DNA from: Bacteroidota bacterium
GTDB taxonomy: Bacteria > Bacteroidota > Bacteroidia > B-17B0 > Aurantibacillaceae
NCBI GenBank assembly: GCA_021323535.1
Contig: JAJONO010000023.1
Location: forward strand, 1 to 64,000
Length of the DNA stretch: 64,000 bases
Direction: 5' to 3'
Both the position numbers and the translations under genes were made by a program. Below, piece by piece: positions 42,646 to 51,926 of this stretch (position 1 is the first letter of the stretch; every line of letters starts with the position of its first letter). Below the pieces are notes generated by a model. That model saw nothing but the letters and a program-made list of their open reading frames with translations, had not been told where the DNA came from and ran no database searches.

Positions 42646-45357
42646 CTAAGAAGTGATTTCGTGAATGAAAAGCTTCCCTTGGTTAGAAAGTGTGGCAAAG
42701 GAATTTCTTTTTACCCGAAGCACATCAATGATATCGACATCTGTTTCCACAACACAAATTGGCTCCGGCTGATCGTTCTGAATATCAAAAACAGTGATCT
42801 TCCTGAGTTCAACAGTCAAAAACTTATTATCGGGAATATGTTTTATCATTACCAGTTTTTGCCCCCCTTCACCGAAATAATGGCTATTAGCTTTAATATC
42901 TTGTGAATCGGCCCTGTAAAGTAAGCAGCCAAATTCGGTTGACGCCATAAAACGTAAAGCGGCGTGATGATCCTGCAATTCCAGTTTGTTGATCACGGCT
43001 CCCGCGTAAAAATCCTGTACGAGCCCTGTTTCATCTATCCTGAAAAGAAGATCGGCGCATTTGAAAAAAATGAATTCTCTACGGTAGAGCAATTCCAACT
43101 CAATAGAACTAAATACGAATTCAGAAGCGGTTTCACTTGAGAAACGACAATCCACAATATTGATAAGACTTCCGCTGAACGAGTAATTATGCAGGGAAAC
43201 TGTTCTGTCATCTCTGCAAAGAAATGTGATCCGGTCCCTTCCGGTAATTACCGCGCCCATTGAACTTTCGGGTATCCAGTTAGGAAATTCGACAATGATA
43301 TGATGCGAAAATTCGCGGGTAACATCAAATAATTTTTTCGCGTGAGAAGTATTTCTCTTCGAACACACAAAAACGCGGTGGGTAAAAAATGTGTCGGTCA
43401 CCACATCCTGCAGATAGAATAATTCGTCGGTCATAGCCGAATGTTCTACATAACCGTTCCAGTTTCCTCTCGCGAAACATATCTGCCGTCCTTTATAACC
43501 AAAAGCCAGGAACTCGTCGCGAATGTTTATAACCTTGATCCAGTTAGTACCCTCCGGCAATTTTATTTCCGATACCGGCTGATTGTATTTTGTAATTTCT
43601 TTCGCGCTGCTCAGGTAACGGTTAAAATCAGAAGGAAGAAAACGATCATCTGGTACAAAACTTTTTAGTTTATACAGGGCCGAAGAATTTCCCTTCATTA
43701 CCTGTTCGCCTACAAGTGAGTACGCCATTTCTTTAGTGGCCGCCCTCATTTCTTCATTTTCTTTTTTGTCGGCAATTCCCGCAAGTACATTTAAAAAGCT
43801 TGACCGTTTTGAGGAAGGTGTTTTGTTGTTATAAACATTATTGATATGCGCCACAAGATCGGCTTCGTCTTTCTGCAGTTTATCAAAGTATTTAGTGAGG
43901 CAGGCTTCCCTGTTGGAAGAATTTTCCCATCCTTCCAGTAATGTTGCCGTAGCTCTTTCGTGTTCTTTCTTTTTTTCTTCCTGCAAGCGGGCCGCCTCAA
44001 TATAATCCTGCGCCGTTAAGGCATTCTCAACACATTTTTCATAATAGATATTTGCATTGTCCGATCGCTCGAGCAAAACATAAAGATCGCCCACTTTTTC
44101 ATTACGGTTGAGCTCAATGTAAAGATCAATGGCTTCGTTGTACAAACCTCCCGACTCGAGACACTCCGCCGCGGCACCTTTATTGTTGAGATGATCTTTA
44201 TAAACGGTCGCTGCCTCGCGGTACATTTTCCCTCTCTTCAAAACATCGGCAGCAGAATGAAAATCATTGAGCAAGTGCGCATAGATGTAGGCAGCCTTTT
44301 TATAATTCTCGTTTTCAATTTCAGTTTGCGCCGCTTTAATATATTTTGTACGAAGATCGTTGTAAAATTTACTAAGGTCCCAGCCATCTACTTTATCACC
44401 ACCTCCCAATTTACCTAAATTAAAACTGGTATCGTTCCTGGTAAGTTTCGCCGATGGTGGCGCCTCTCCCCTGTTGAAATAATTACTTCCAAGAGGAATA
44501 GCATATTGAAGCGCTTCATCTGAATTTTTATCAAACATATCAAGAAGGCGTTTCAGTTCCGACTCACGTTTTTTCTCGAGGTCCTCGATCTTGTTGTCCA
44601 TCCACTTGCTGAACTTATCCATAAGTCCTTCTTCCTCTTTTCCTGAGCCTCCACCCGAATCTCCACCTGCCCCTCCCGATCCGGCTTTCGATCCTGCTCC
44701 AAGTTTACCAATGCCTTCGGTAAGATTTTTTAATCCTTTTAATCCGGCCAGACTTATATCGTCTTTCAATTTTTCAAGACCACTTCTTTCTTTTTCTTTA
44801 AGATCATCAATGGACTTTGTGCCAACATCTTCTTTTAATGATTCTATCAATTGTTCTGGCGGCGGCTCTTCTACATGGATACGATTCAACGGAAGAAAAA
44901 CAGGTTTTACATCGGGAACATCGAGACATCTGGTTTCCATTGGTGGTTCCAGGGTAATAAGATCGTCTACCGTTTTTCTATCCTGCTGTTCATAACCGAT
45001 CAAACCTATCGAAGGATGAAACACCATCACATCAAATAAAATAAGTTGCTTCAATTCATCAGTACTTGTTTCAGGAAACAGGGTTGAATGAAGCGGAATA
45101 AACAATTTTTCGCCTACACATCTGTAAGGAAATTTTACTGTTTCCCTTCTGCATTTTGGTTTTTCATGAAACATTACAAATAATCCGGCGGGAGAAACAG
45201 AATCTAATCCTTTAGGAACAACGTAACAGGAAATATGTTCATACGACACTTCATAACGGTCGAGTTCTCTTAACCATTCCGCAGGATCGGTTCCCCTGAT
45301 AAACGCGCCGTTTATAAGGAAATTGGATTGTTCGATATGTCGTAAACTGAGTTCCAC
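42646..45357 (-). CDS. bpX-type TPR and beta-propeller protein
   Basis: This 903-residue cytoplasmic protein starts at a GTG placed directly after the stop of the vWA protein. Residues 1-165 form an alpha/beta N-terminal domain. Residues 165-280 are a charged helical linker with a Gly/Ser stretch (about 220-240). Residues 335-480 are TPR-like helices (YKKAAYIYAHLLNDFHSAADVLKRGKMYREAATVYKDHL is typical). From about 590 to the end the alternating strands with NIRDEFLAFGYKG, RDRITFLCRDDRTVSLHNY and NSFATLSNQGKLFIHEI form a beta-propeller. The layout fits the third, propeller component of MoxR-vWA-bpX ternary systems. Which bpX subfamily is uncertain. Confidence 0.68.
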   Translation of the reverse strand: MELSLRHIEQSNFLINGAFIRGTDPAEWLRELDRYEVSYEHISCYVVPKGLDSVSPAGLFVMFHEKPKCRRETVKFPYRCVGEKLFIPLHSTLFPETSTDELKQLILFDVMVFHPSIGLIGYEQQDRKTVDDLITLEPPMETRCLDVPDVKPVFLPLNRIHVEEPPPEQLIESLKEDVGTKSIDDLKEKERSGLEKLKDDISLAGLKGLKNLTEGIGKLGAGSKAGSGGAGGDSGGGSGKEEEGLMDKFSKWMDNKIEDLEKKRESELKRLLDMFDKNSDEALQYAIPLGSNYFNRGEAPPSAKLTRNDTSFNLGKLGGGDKVDGWDLSKFYNDLRTKYIKAAQTEIENENYKKAAYIYAHLLNDFHSAADVLKRGKMYREAATVYKDHLNNKGAAAECLESGGLYNEAIDLYIELNRNEKVGDLYVLLERSDNANIYYEKCVENALTAQDYIEAARLQEEKKKEHERATATLLEGWENSSNREACLTKYFDKLQKDEADLVAHINNVYNNKTPSSKRSSFLNVLAGIADKKENEEMRAATKEMAYSLVGEQVMKGNSSALYKLKSFVPDDRFLPSDFNRYLSSAKEITKYNQPVSEIKLPEGTNWIKVINIRDEFLAFGYKGRQICFARGNWNGYVEHSAMTDELFYLQDVVTDTFFTHRVFVCSKRNTSHAKKLFDVTREFSHHIIVEFPNWIPESSMGAVITGRDRITFLCRDDRTVSLHNYSFSGSLINIVDCRFSSETASEFVFSSIELELLYRREFIFFKCADLLFRIDETGLVQDFYAGAVINKLELQDHHAALRFMASTEFGCLLYRADSQDIKANSHYFGEGGQKLVMIKHIPDNKFLTVELRKITVFDIQNDQPEPICVVETDVDIIDVLRVKRNSFATLSNQGKLFIHEITS

Positions 45358-47805
45358 TTATTCTAATGCTTTAATGTATTTAAGAATGTAATTCATATAA
45401 AACTCTGTAGCCGTTAACTCGCTTGATTTTTTAGGATCGAAGAAATAATGTGAGCCGCAGACATTTCCATCGGAGGCCCATGCCGCCAGCGACTGACCAA
45501 TGATCATGACAATGGTAATTTCTGGAATTTCCTTCACCGAACTTTTCAAATGAAGAAAACCTCTTGAATCTATGATCAATGTACTTCCATTCTTCCAGTT
45601 GAAACGGTAGAATTTTACAAGCTCGTTATTTAATCCTGCGAAAGAAACTATATCCTGCGTTTGAAAGGAAGTTTTAACTTCGAAATGAATGTGTGTGTCG
45701 AGGAAATTAATTATTCCTGAAGGATTGAGTTTTAAAATCCTTGAATCAATATGAAGATTATTGTTATGATCAATAAATACCCTGTTGGCTTTGCTGAAAA
45801 CACTGTAACCATTATTGATGAATTTTTTAATGGCCCCATCACTGGTGTAACGTACGAGATGTTTAATAGGTTCGGATTTCCATTGTCCTGGCATTGTGTC
45901 TCCATTCAATCCATTAATTGCAATCGTACCGGCCGATTTAAGATTGACATAAAATACGTTGCTATTAAATCTTACATCCGTTACATCAGGATATGTACCT
46001 GCTATCTCATAACGCTTCACTAAATGTGTTGTTACTTCAATCCTGTACAGCACTAATTGATTTTGTTCTGAATGAACAAGCAGAAAAATATCCGGTAATT
46101 CGTAATAACCGTAATAATACATGCCAGGTTCAATACCATACTCCAATTCAATTGCACCTTTAAAAGGATCATTCCAGAAAAGCAAGCGGTTATCCTGCGT
46201 AACACCAATGACTCCAAGATGATTGATCTGAATCGGGTTTTTATTCTTGACCTTAACTTTTGCAGTAGGAAATAATAACGGCGAAGGATCACAATTAAAA
46301 AATGCGGGCGCGTTAAAATATTTCTTTTTGATTTTCTGATGTCCCGGCTGTGATGTTAATATTTCATCCAGATCGAATTCCGCTTCACAAATCTGTTTTC
46401 TTCTTTTTTCGAGGTAATGAAACATCTGTAATTGCCCGTTCCTGTTTACAGAAATAACATAATTCAGTGGTTTCTTAAGGTTGGAAATTGTTGCAGAAAA
46501 TTCCTTCGCCGAAATAATATCTTCATCGGCAATGTAAATACATTCGTGTTCGTCCTTATTGTTCAGTGACTCCATGAATCCCGATAGAGATGTAGCGGAA
46601 CTTAATCCCGGATCTATTACCGTAAGTGATTTGATCACCCCTTCTTTAGTGCTCATATCCAGTTCCGTAAATTTCTTTTCTCCAAGAGCAAATACGAAAG
46701 TGGGATTTTTTGATTTGTTTCCTTCCGAACAGGCCAAGCCCGCCGAAACCGCAAACAATCTTGGCGCACCCCACATTTTAAGTGTGGTATCAATGAGTAC
46801 AAATCGTTTTTTATTTTTATTGTCAGGGAGTTCTTCTCTTCTGAAATACAGGGCCTCGTTATTTGCCAATCTTGCCATTAATGTATCATCGTCGTTAGCA
46901 AGTTCACTTAATAACAGGCGATCAAAATTTCCACGGTTGGTAATATCAGAAACGCCGCCAAACAACTGATCGCTGCTTCCTTTAAAGTGAATAGGGATAT
47001 TAAGTGCTGCAATTAATTTCCTTGTCAGATTTGTAAGACCATAGGTTCTTTCATCGGCGGCGAGCTGGTCGAGAAGATCGCCTTCCTCTTCCTGCAGAGG
47101 AACTTCAAGATCCAGAGGGTCGGGCACTTCAGTGACGCCGGTGTCAAGCACCATTTTTAATTTTTCGAGATACGGATAATCACAAAACGCTTCGTGAAGA
47201 TCGTTGAGATCGTATCTGAAATACTGCCGGGTTATTCCCGATTTATAATAATGTACATGCGCTCCTTCTTTGTAATCCGTTACAGAAAGATTCGGAATGA
47301 TATTTCTGAAAACAGCGTCGTCGAGTGCGCCACTTTCAAATTCTTCAAGCACACCTTTCGATACATCTTTATCCCTCTTCTTGGTAGATTTACTGAAAAT
47401 AGTTTGTATCAGAAGAATTCGTTTATTCCCCGAACGTAAATCTTCAGGCAATTCAGAAACAAGATCCAGAAATTTTAATGTATCCTCAAGATAATTTTTT
47501 ACTGTATCATTGATCGGATTCCCTTTATCGTTTTCTTCAATGTTCCTTAAAATTCCCATCAGAGTTCCACGCGCACCCTGGTTCGCTTTCCAGTTTCCCC
47601 TACAGGCTGCAAGCAACATCAGCAAAGATCCTATTCTTGGCAAACCTTCACCCGATATTGCTCTTAAGATCTGGATAAAATCCTGGCGGTAACAAATAGT
47701 GTAACCGTCGGTCCAGTCAATAATACGGCCATCATCTGCCCACTTCCAAAAATAGTTTTCGGGAGGAGAAAAATAAGTATACGCTATGCTCCTGTATTCC
47801 TTCAT
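45358..47805 (-). CDS. vWA domain and beta-propeller protein of a MoxR ternary system
   Basis: The 815-residue protein has an N-terminal helical domain (about residues 1-240) with ENYFWKWADDGRIIDW and GLPRIGSLLMLLAACRG. A vWA-like domain follows (about 330-450): RFVLIDTTLKMWG stands at the MIDAS site, SSATSLSGFMESL at the second loop, and IADEDI at the third. The first MIDAS loop reads D339-x-T341-x-K343 instead of DxSxS, so metal binding is doubtful. Residues about 520-790 are a beta-propeller. In MoxR partnerships the vWA protein is the substrate-linking partner of the ATPase. The ATG overlaps the previous stop by four bases. Confidence 0.72.
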   Translation of the reverse strand: MKEYRSIAYTYFSPPENYFWKWADDGRIIDWTDGYTICYRQDFIQILRAISGEGLPRIGSLLMLLAACRGNWKANQGARGTLMGILRNIEENDKGNPINDTVKNYLEDTLKFLDLVSELPEDLRSGNKRILLIQTIFSKSTKKRDKDVSKGVLEEFESGALDDAVFRNIIPNLSVTDYKEGAHVHYYKSGITRQYFRYDLNDLHEAFCDYPYLEKLKMVLDTGVTEVPDPLDLEVPLQEEEGDLLDQLAADERTYGLTNLTRKLIAALNIPIHFKGSSDQLFGGVSDITNRGNFDRLLLSELANDDDTLMARLANNEALYFRREELPDNKNKKRFVLIDTTLKMWGAPRLFAVSAGLACSEGNKSKNPTFVFALGEKKFTELDMSTKEGVIKSLTVIDPGLSSATSLSGFMESLNNKDEHECIYIADEDIISAKEFSATISNLKKPLNYVISVNRNGQLQMFHYLEKRRKQICEAEFDLDEILTSQPGHQKIKKKYFNAPAFFNCDPSPLLFPTAKVKVKNKNPIQINHLGVIGVTQDNRLLFWNDPFKGAIELEYGIEPGMYYYGYYELPDIFLLVHSEQNQLVLYRIEVTTHLVKRYEIAGTYPDVTDVRFNSNVFYVNLKSAGTIAINGLNGDTMPGQWKSEPIKHLVRYTSDGAIKKFINNGYSVFSKANRVFIDHNNNLHIDSRILKLNPSGIINFLDTHIHFEVKTSFQTQDIVSFAGLNNELVKFYRFNWKNGSTLIIDSRGFLHLKSSVKEIPEITIVMIIGQSLAAWASDGNVCGSHYFFDPKKSSELTATEFYMNYILKYIKALE

Positions 47806-48515
47806 GAGATCTTCCGGTGAAGTGAATTAATAACTAATCGTGATGTATAGGCAAAAGAAGATAAACTGATTCTCTCACAATGTCCCTCTTTATTAAAAAA
47901 CAAAACAGAATCATGTTCCTCTCCGGCTTTCTTCGAAATAATGGCTGCAAGCGAAGGTGGATCAAAATCAAAGCCAAGAGGCAATAAAATATTTCCATTT
48001 CTCCAGAAGTGTTTCCCGGGTGCGGAAATAAACTGTGAATTAAGAATGATCACTCTTTTGTCTTCGGTAACGGCGAATTTTGTTCTTTGCAGTCTAATCT
48101 CAGAAACGGTATCCGCTAACATTTTCCATTCGTTCCAGGAAATCTCGGTAGCATAAATATCACGTTCCTGTTCGCTTACTTTTAATCCGATCCTGAATTT
48201 ATCTCTCAGTCTGCCTGAATATGCCGCGACAGGAAAATTTACCGGCAACAGATCCTTCAATGGTTTCCAGTTAAGTTTTTCAAGTTTTGCAACTGGTGTT
48301 ATTCCACTCACAGGAAATAACTGGTCATCGTCTCCAATAATAAAATTATTAATGGAAGGAATTCTCGCGGTGACAGGTTCTTCGTCGCTGGTAAAAAAAA
48401 TTCCACGCACCCAGATCTCATCATCGCGTAGCGCGCCCAGTAACCCAGGCACACCGCGTACTTCGGCAAGAGCGCGCTTATCTTTCAGTTCAACTATTTT
48501 TAAAAGTTCTCTCAC
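47802..48515 (-). CDS. bpX2-like component of a MoxR-vWA-propeller system
   Basis: This 237-residue protein has no signal or membrane segment. It is beta-rich, with EIWVRGIFFTSDEEPVTARIPSINNFIIGDDDQLFPVSGITPVAKL (about residues 33-78) followed by NWKPLKDLLPVNFPVAA. That arrangement resembles the small bpX2-type domain proteins of MoxR-vWA-propeller systems; the assignment is from memory of the pattern. The start is a GTG overlapping the MoxR stop, and the stop overlaps the next ATG, so translation of the three genes is coupled. The function is unknown; an adaptor between ATPase and vWA protein is a guess. Confidence 0.6.
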   Translation of the reverse strand: MRELLKIVELKDKRALAEVRGVPGLLGALRDDEIWVRGIFFTSDEEPVTARIPSINNFIIGDDDQLFPVSGITPVAKLEKLNWKPLKDLLPVNFPVAAYSGRLRDKFRIGLKVSEQERDIYATEISWNEWKMLADTVSEIRLQRTKFAVTEDKRVIILNSQFISAPGKHFWRNGNILLPLGFDFDPPSLAAIISKKAGEEHDSVLFFNKEGHCERISLSSFAYTSRLVINSLHRKIS

Positions 48516-49666
48516 TCTGTCATCATCACTTTTTTCCAGAGATCATTGATCGGTTTCTGAACATACGATCTTTGTTCTTCGTTGCTGATCCATTCTGATC
48601 GTCCGCTGAGATAATGCAAACGATCTTTGATAACAGAACGTTCCGATAAACTGATAGTTTCTCTCTCCCATTCACCGCTGAGCTTTAAAATTTCGGCGTA
48701 CAATTCATCAGCGTTGGGAACACTGTTGATCAAAGCTCTCGGATGAACGCCCTGTGTTTCACTTTCGCTTTCAATTGCAGAATTTACAATTGCGGCGATG
48801 ACTTCCACCTGTTCTTCGGTATCCCAGATGTAACGGAGCACCCACATGTCGGAAAGAATGGCTTTTTTACGTTTACACAATAAAGCGCTTGCTGCAATAA
48901 GTCGTTGTAATTTTACGGCACGGCGATCCGATACAGGAACACCGGCGTTTCTGAGTTTCTGAATGAGTTCAATGTATGCCGGTTTTATTTCATCGAGGTT
49001 CACTTCCGAAACCTGGCTTTGCAAGACCACAATGTCTTCGGCTTTAATATTTGGTTTTTCAGATATTGTTCTCTGCTCCAGTTTCCATCCTGCATTGAGA
49101 ACAGCATTGAGATGAACAGGATCAACATAATTACATTGCACACGAACGAGGAAACGATCGAACAGGGCCTGTAAAGCTTCGTCCTGCGGCAAGTGATTAC
49201 TTGCGCCAATGATCATAAGCGACGGAATATTTTTTGTTTCACGTCCGCGGCGGAACACTTTTTCATTAAGTACCATTAGCAAACTATTCAGGATAGCGCT
49301 ATTCGCATTAAGCAATTCATCAAGGAAAATGAGCGATGCTTCAGGAAGCATTCCTTCGGTGTTTGTTACTAAATCTCCTTCGCGTAGTTTGCGTATATCA
49401 AACGGACCAAACAATTCATTTGGCTCTGTAAATCGTGTGAGAAGGTATTCGAAATATTTTCCATGAAGAAGTTTTGACATTTCCTTTACCATGGCACTTT
49501 TAGCTGTGCCGGGAGGACCAAGAAGAAATAAATTCTCTCTTCCTGCAAGACAAATTCCCATGAGGTCAATGATGTCGTCTTTTCCTACGAATGTTTGTTT
49601 AAGGTGATCGAGAATGCCGTTGAGTTTATCAGTTAAAACCACATCCTCCTGTTTCATAATTTCCAT
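48512..49666 (-). CDS. MoxR family AAA+ ATPase
   Basis: This 384-residue MoxR/RavA-type AAA+ ATPase acts as a chaperone-like motor on a vWA partner. Walker A is GPPGTAKS (residues 50-57), Walker B LIFLDE (112-117), with the MoxR signature TRFTEPNELFGPFDI between them, sensor 1 at IIGASNHLP and the arginine finger in LFDRFLVRV. A helical lid follows with VSDRRAVKLQRLIAASALL. The ATG at 49666 lies four bases after the previous stop; the open frame extends upstream to 49729 but would overlap that gene. The downstream propeller and vWA genes identify the partner set. Confidence 0.93.
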   Translation of the reverse strand: MEIMKQEDVVLTDKLNGILDHLKQTFVGKDDIIDLMGICLAGRENLFLLGPPGTAKSAMVKEMSKLLHGKYFEYLLTRFTEPNELFGPFDIRKLREGDLVTNTEGMLPEASLIFLDELLNANSAILNSLLMVLNEKVFRRGRETKNIPSLMIIGASNHLPQDEALQALFDRFLVRVQCNYVDPVHLNAVLNAGWKLEQRTISEKPNIKAEDIVVLQSQVSEVNLDEIKPAYIELIQKLRNAGVPVSDRRAVKLQRLIAASALLCKRKKAILSDMWVLRYIWDTEEQVEVIAAIVNSAIESESETQGVHPRALINSVPNADELYAEILKLSGEWERETISLSERSVIKDRLHYLSGRSEWISNEEQRSYVQKPINDLWKKVMMTE

Positions 49667-49670
49667 ACTG

Positions 49671-50306
49671 TTATTGTGTTGTTTTTGTTTCCAGGTAGCC
49701 TGGCCATAGTTCTTTAGAGTAGTTGCCAAGAACGGCTTCCACTTCCTCTTTTAAATTGTTGTTATTTATTTTAGATAGATCTTTTTTATCAATGATCCTG
49801 TCTACATAACTCTTCATAAGCGATCTGTTATCAAAGCTCACTGAACTTTCAGTCTCCGGATTTGTTTTGATACCAACAGAAGAGAAGGGCCATTGTTCGG
49901 CCAGTTGTTTTATTCTTACAACCAGCGGATCATCGGGAGCCAGGCTTACAGCGAATCTTAAAACATCAGGCAGATAACGCAGACAAAGATCGGCAGAGTA
50001 AACAGACGAAGGTGTTGACTCGCTTTTAAAATCCGTAATTCGTTTTTCAATCTCTTCCGCTTCAAGATTTCGTATCATGACAAACTGTATGCATCTGTAT
50101 AAGATCATACTTCCCCACAACGCAGCATCGGCATCAAATTCGGGAACACCCGAAGGCATTTCAGATTTTGATTGCTCATAGATGTTTTTTAAAATGGAAA
50201 CAGATTCCTGTTTTTCGGTCTCTGAAAATTCAGACAATTCCTTTTTCACAGTCACTTCGCCATTCTCAAACAATCCCAACAGGAAAGAAGATAAGCTCGC
50301 ATTCAT
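49671..50306 (-). CDS. Unknown first component of the MoxR-propeller operon
   Basis: This 211-residue protein is not one I recognise. It is almost fully helical and acidic, without signal peptide or membrane segment; hydrophobic helices are LSSFLLGLFENGEV, DADAALWGSMILYRCIQFVMIRNLEAEEIEKRI and LCLRYLPDVLRFAVSLAP. The ATG at 50306 was chosen because the longer frame starts at a TTG upstream within the promoter. A promoter-like TTG-N20-TATCTTTA (50343-50313) ends six bases before the ATG. As first gene of the operon, four bases before MoxR, it probably encodes a system-specific sensor or adaptor, but this is inference from position. Confidence 0.6.
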   Translation of the reverse strand: MNASLSSFLLGLFENGEVTVKKELSEFSETEKQESVSILKNIYEQSKSEMPSGVPEFDADAALWGSMILYRCIQFVMIRNLEAEEIEKRITDFKSESTPSSVYSADLCLRYLPDVLRFAVSLAPDDPLVVRIKQLAEQWPFSSVGIKTNPETESSVSFDNRSLMKSYVDRIIDKKDLSKINNNNLKEEVEAVLGNYSKELWPGYLETKTTQ

Positions 50307-50312
50307 AACGTT

Positions 50313-50343
50313 TAAAGATAGCAAGGAATAGCGGGCTGGGCAA
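50313..50343 (-). promoter_or_regulatory. Promoter of the MoxR-propeller operon
   Basis: On the minus strand TTG (50343-50341), 20 bases, and TATCTTTA (50320-50313) match the consensus except for the final base. The -7 box ends six bases before the ATG at 50306, implying a leaderless transcript. Confidence 0.55.
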
Positions 50344-50649
50344 TACCAACCGATAAATCTGGCTACCAGCGCGGCAAAAAAAAGAAGCCTCAGATTACAC
50401 AGATTCTCACAGATAAATTTTGTACTGTCTTATCTGTGAAAATTCGCGGAATCCGGCGCCTGTGCCAAAGCTTCAGCGCCAAGTAGCTAAAAACATCAGA
50501 TCTTTCTTAATAAATATTAAAACATCCCCCGAAACCCTTGCCATGTAAGATTTCCAGCAAATCTGTAACAGATAATTTCTGTATTTTTTTATTTTTGTAT
50601 CCGAGTGAAAGGACCGGAATAGAGTGAGAAAAATTCCGAAAAAAAAGAG
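50325..50649. other. Divergent intergenic region
   Basis: This 325-base region separates the MoxR operon from the serine hydrolase. It holds the upstream part of the operon promoter, an inverted repeat TCACAGATAA/TTATCTGTGA (50407-50416 and 50430-50439) of a dispersed type, and TATTTTTG (50590-50597), a possible -7 box for the serine hydrolase. No ORF is supported. Confidence 0.45.
50407..50439. repeat. Inverted repeat TCACAGATAA/TTATCTGTGA
   Basis: Ten-base perfect arms are separated by 13 bases, within an ACAGAT-rich stretch that resembles the one near 2950-2980. It looks like a dispersed intergenic repeat rather than a site specific to either neighbour. Confidence 0.4.
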
Positions 50650-51840
50650 ATGAGATTGAGATTTTTAATGCCCCTGATGGCGTTTTTTACGCTGTTTATT
50701 AATGCGCAGAATAATGCCGGTTTTACACAATTTAACAACATCGACGCTAACGTAAATGAGTTCATGAAAAAATGGAACATTACAGGAGGCGCAGTTGCCA
50801 TTACTAAAAACGGAAAGACCATCTATAACGGAGGATTTGGGTTTTCGGATGCAAAACATGGTACTCCAACAAAAGCTAATGATCTTTTCAGGATCGCGAG
50901 TGTTTCTAAACCAATCACGTCGCTGGCCATTATGAAACTAGTGGAGGAAGGAAAATTATCTCTTGACGACAAGGTATTCGGGAAAGGAAAATTATTGGAA
51001 CAGGCTTATTATCTTGAGGTGATTAATGATCCACGCCTTTATTCTGTCACGGTTCAGAACCTGCTGGAACACACTTCAGGCTGGAACAGAAATGCGCCGG
51101 TGGACGGGTACTCACATTTTGATCCCGCGTTTTTTCCTTTGCATGTAACCGAAACGGAACAGGAACCGAATCCTGTCGGCGATTCTACATTGATCCGCTT
51201 TTCATTGAGAAAAGGATTACAACAAAATCCCGGAACAAAATTCTCTTACTCCAACGTTGGTTATCTGGTGTTGGGAAAGATCATAGAAAAAGTTTCTGGA
51301 ATGAAATATGAAACCTATGTTCAGAAAGAAATTTTTGATCCACTACATGTTCAGGATATTCGTTTAGGAAAAAACCTTCCTGCTAAAAAAGAAAAAAGAG
51401 AAGTGGAATACATAGGCTCTGATCGCGAAGAATCATGTTATGGCAATGGAAAAAAAGTTCCCGCTCAATACGGAGGATTTAATGTTGAAGCCATGAACGC
51501 TCACGGAGGGTGGATTGCTTCTGCCGGAGATCTTACCAGACTTTTGTCGGAACTGGATAAAGAAACCCTTCTGAAATCATCTACCATTAAAACCATGATC
51601 ACACCAGGTGCGTCAAATATTAATTACGCGAAGGGCTGGCAGGTTAATGCGAAAGGAAATATGTGGCACACGGGAAGTCTTGAAGGAACTGCCGCATTTG
51701 TTTGTAAAACTGCCGATGGTTATACATGGGCCTTTCTTTTTAATTCGAGAGCAGATAATAGCGCCGGGTTTTGGAACGAATTGGACAGGCTGCCATGGAA
51801 ATGCGTCGAAATTCTTGATAAATTCGTTGCAGTTAACTAA
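50650..51840 (+). CDS. Serine hydrolase, beta-lactamase class C/esterase family
   Basis: The 396-residue protein has a signal peptide (MRLRFLMPLMAFFTLFINAQ) and the three active-site motifs of the family: SVSK (S84, K87), YSN (Y200-N202) and HTG (from H340) in place of KTG. These define penicillin-binding-protein-like hydrolases that include class C beta-lactamases, D-aminopeptidases and esterases. The HTG box is commoner in esterases and peptidases than in true beta-lactamases. It is exported to the periplasm. TATTTTTG at 50590-50597 may be the -7 box. The gene is monocistronic and diverges from the MoxR operon; no connection is evident. Confidence 0.88.
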   Translation: MRLRFLMPLMAFFTLFINAQNNAGFTQFNNIDANVNEFMKKWNITGGAVAITKNGKTIYNGGFGFSDAKHGTPTKANDLFRIASVSKPITSLAIMKLVEEGKLSLDDKVFGKGKLLEQAYYLEVINDPRLYSVTVQNLLEHTSGWNRNAPVDGYSHFDPAFFPLHVTETEQEPNPVGDSTLIRFSLRKGLQQNPGTKFSYSNVGYLVLGKIIEKVSGMKYETYVQKEIFDPLHVQDIRLGKNLPAKKEKREVEYIGSDREESCYGNGKKVPAQYGGFNVEAMNAHGGWIASAGDLTRLLSELDKETLLKSSTIKTMITPGASNINYAKGWQVNAKGNMWHTGSLEGTAAFVCKTADGYTWAFLFNSRADNSAGFWNELDRLPWKCVEILDKFVAVN

Positions 51841-51926
51841 AATTGTAGAGGATTTTCAACGGGCTTTCTTTTTTAAGTCCTACTTTTGAAGTTCAAAATG
51901 TCACAGACCAACGCCTCAAAGTTCTT

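Noticed and set aside
50650-51840. Serine hydrolase as an antibiotic-resistance beta-lactamase
   Set aside because: The third motif is HTG rather than KTG and the family is mostly esterases and peptidases; resistance cannot be claimed.
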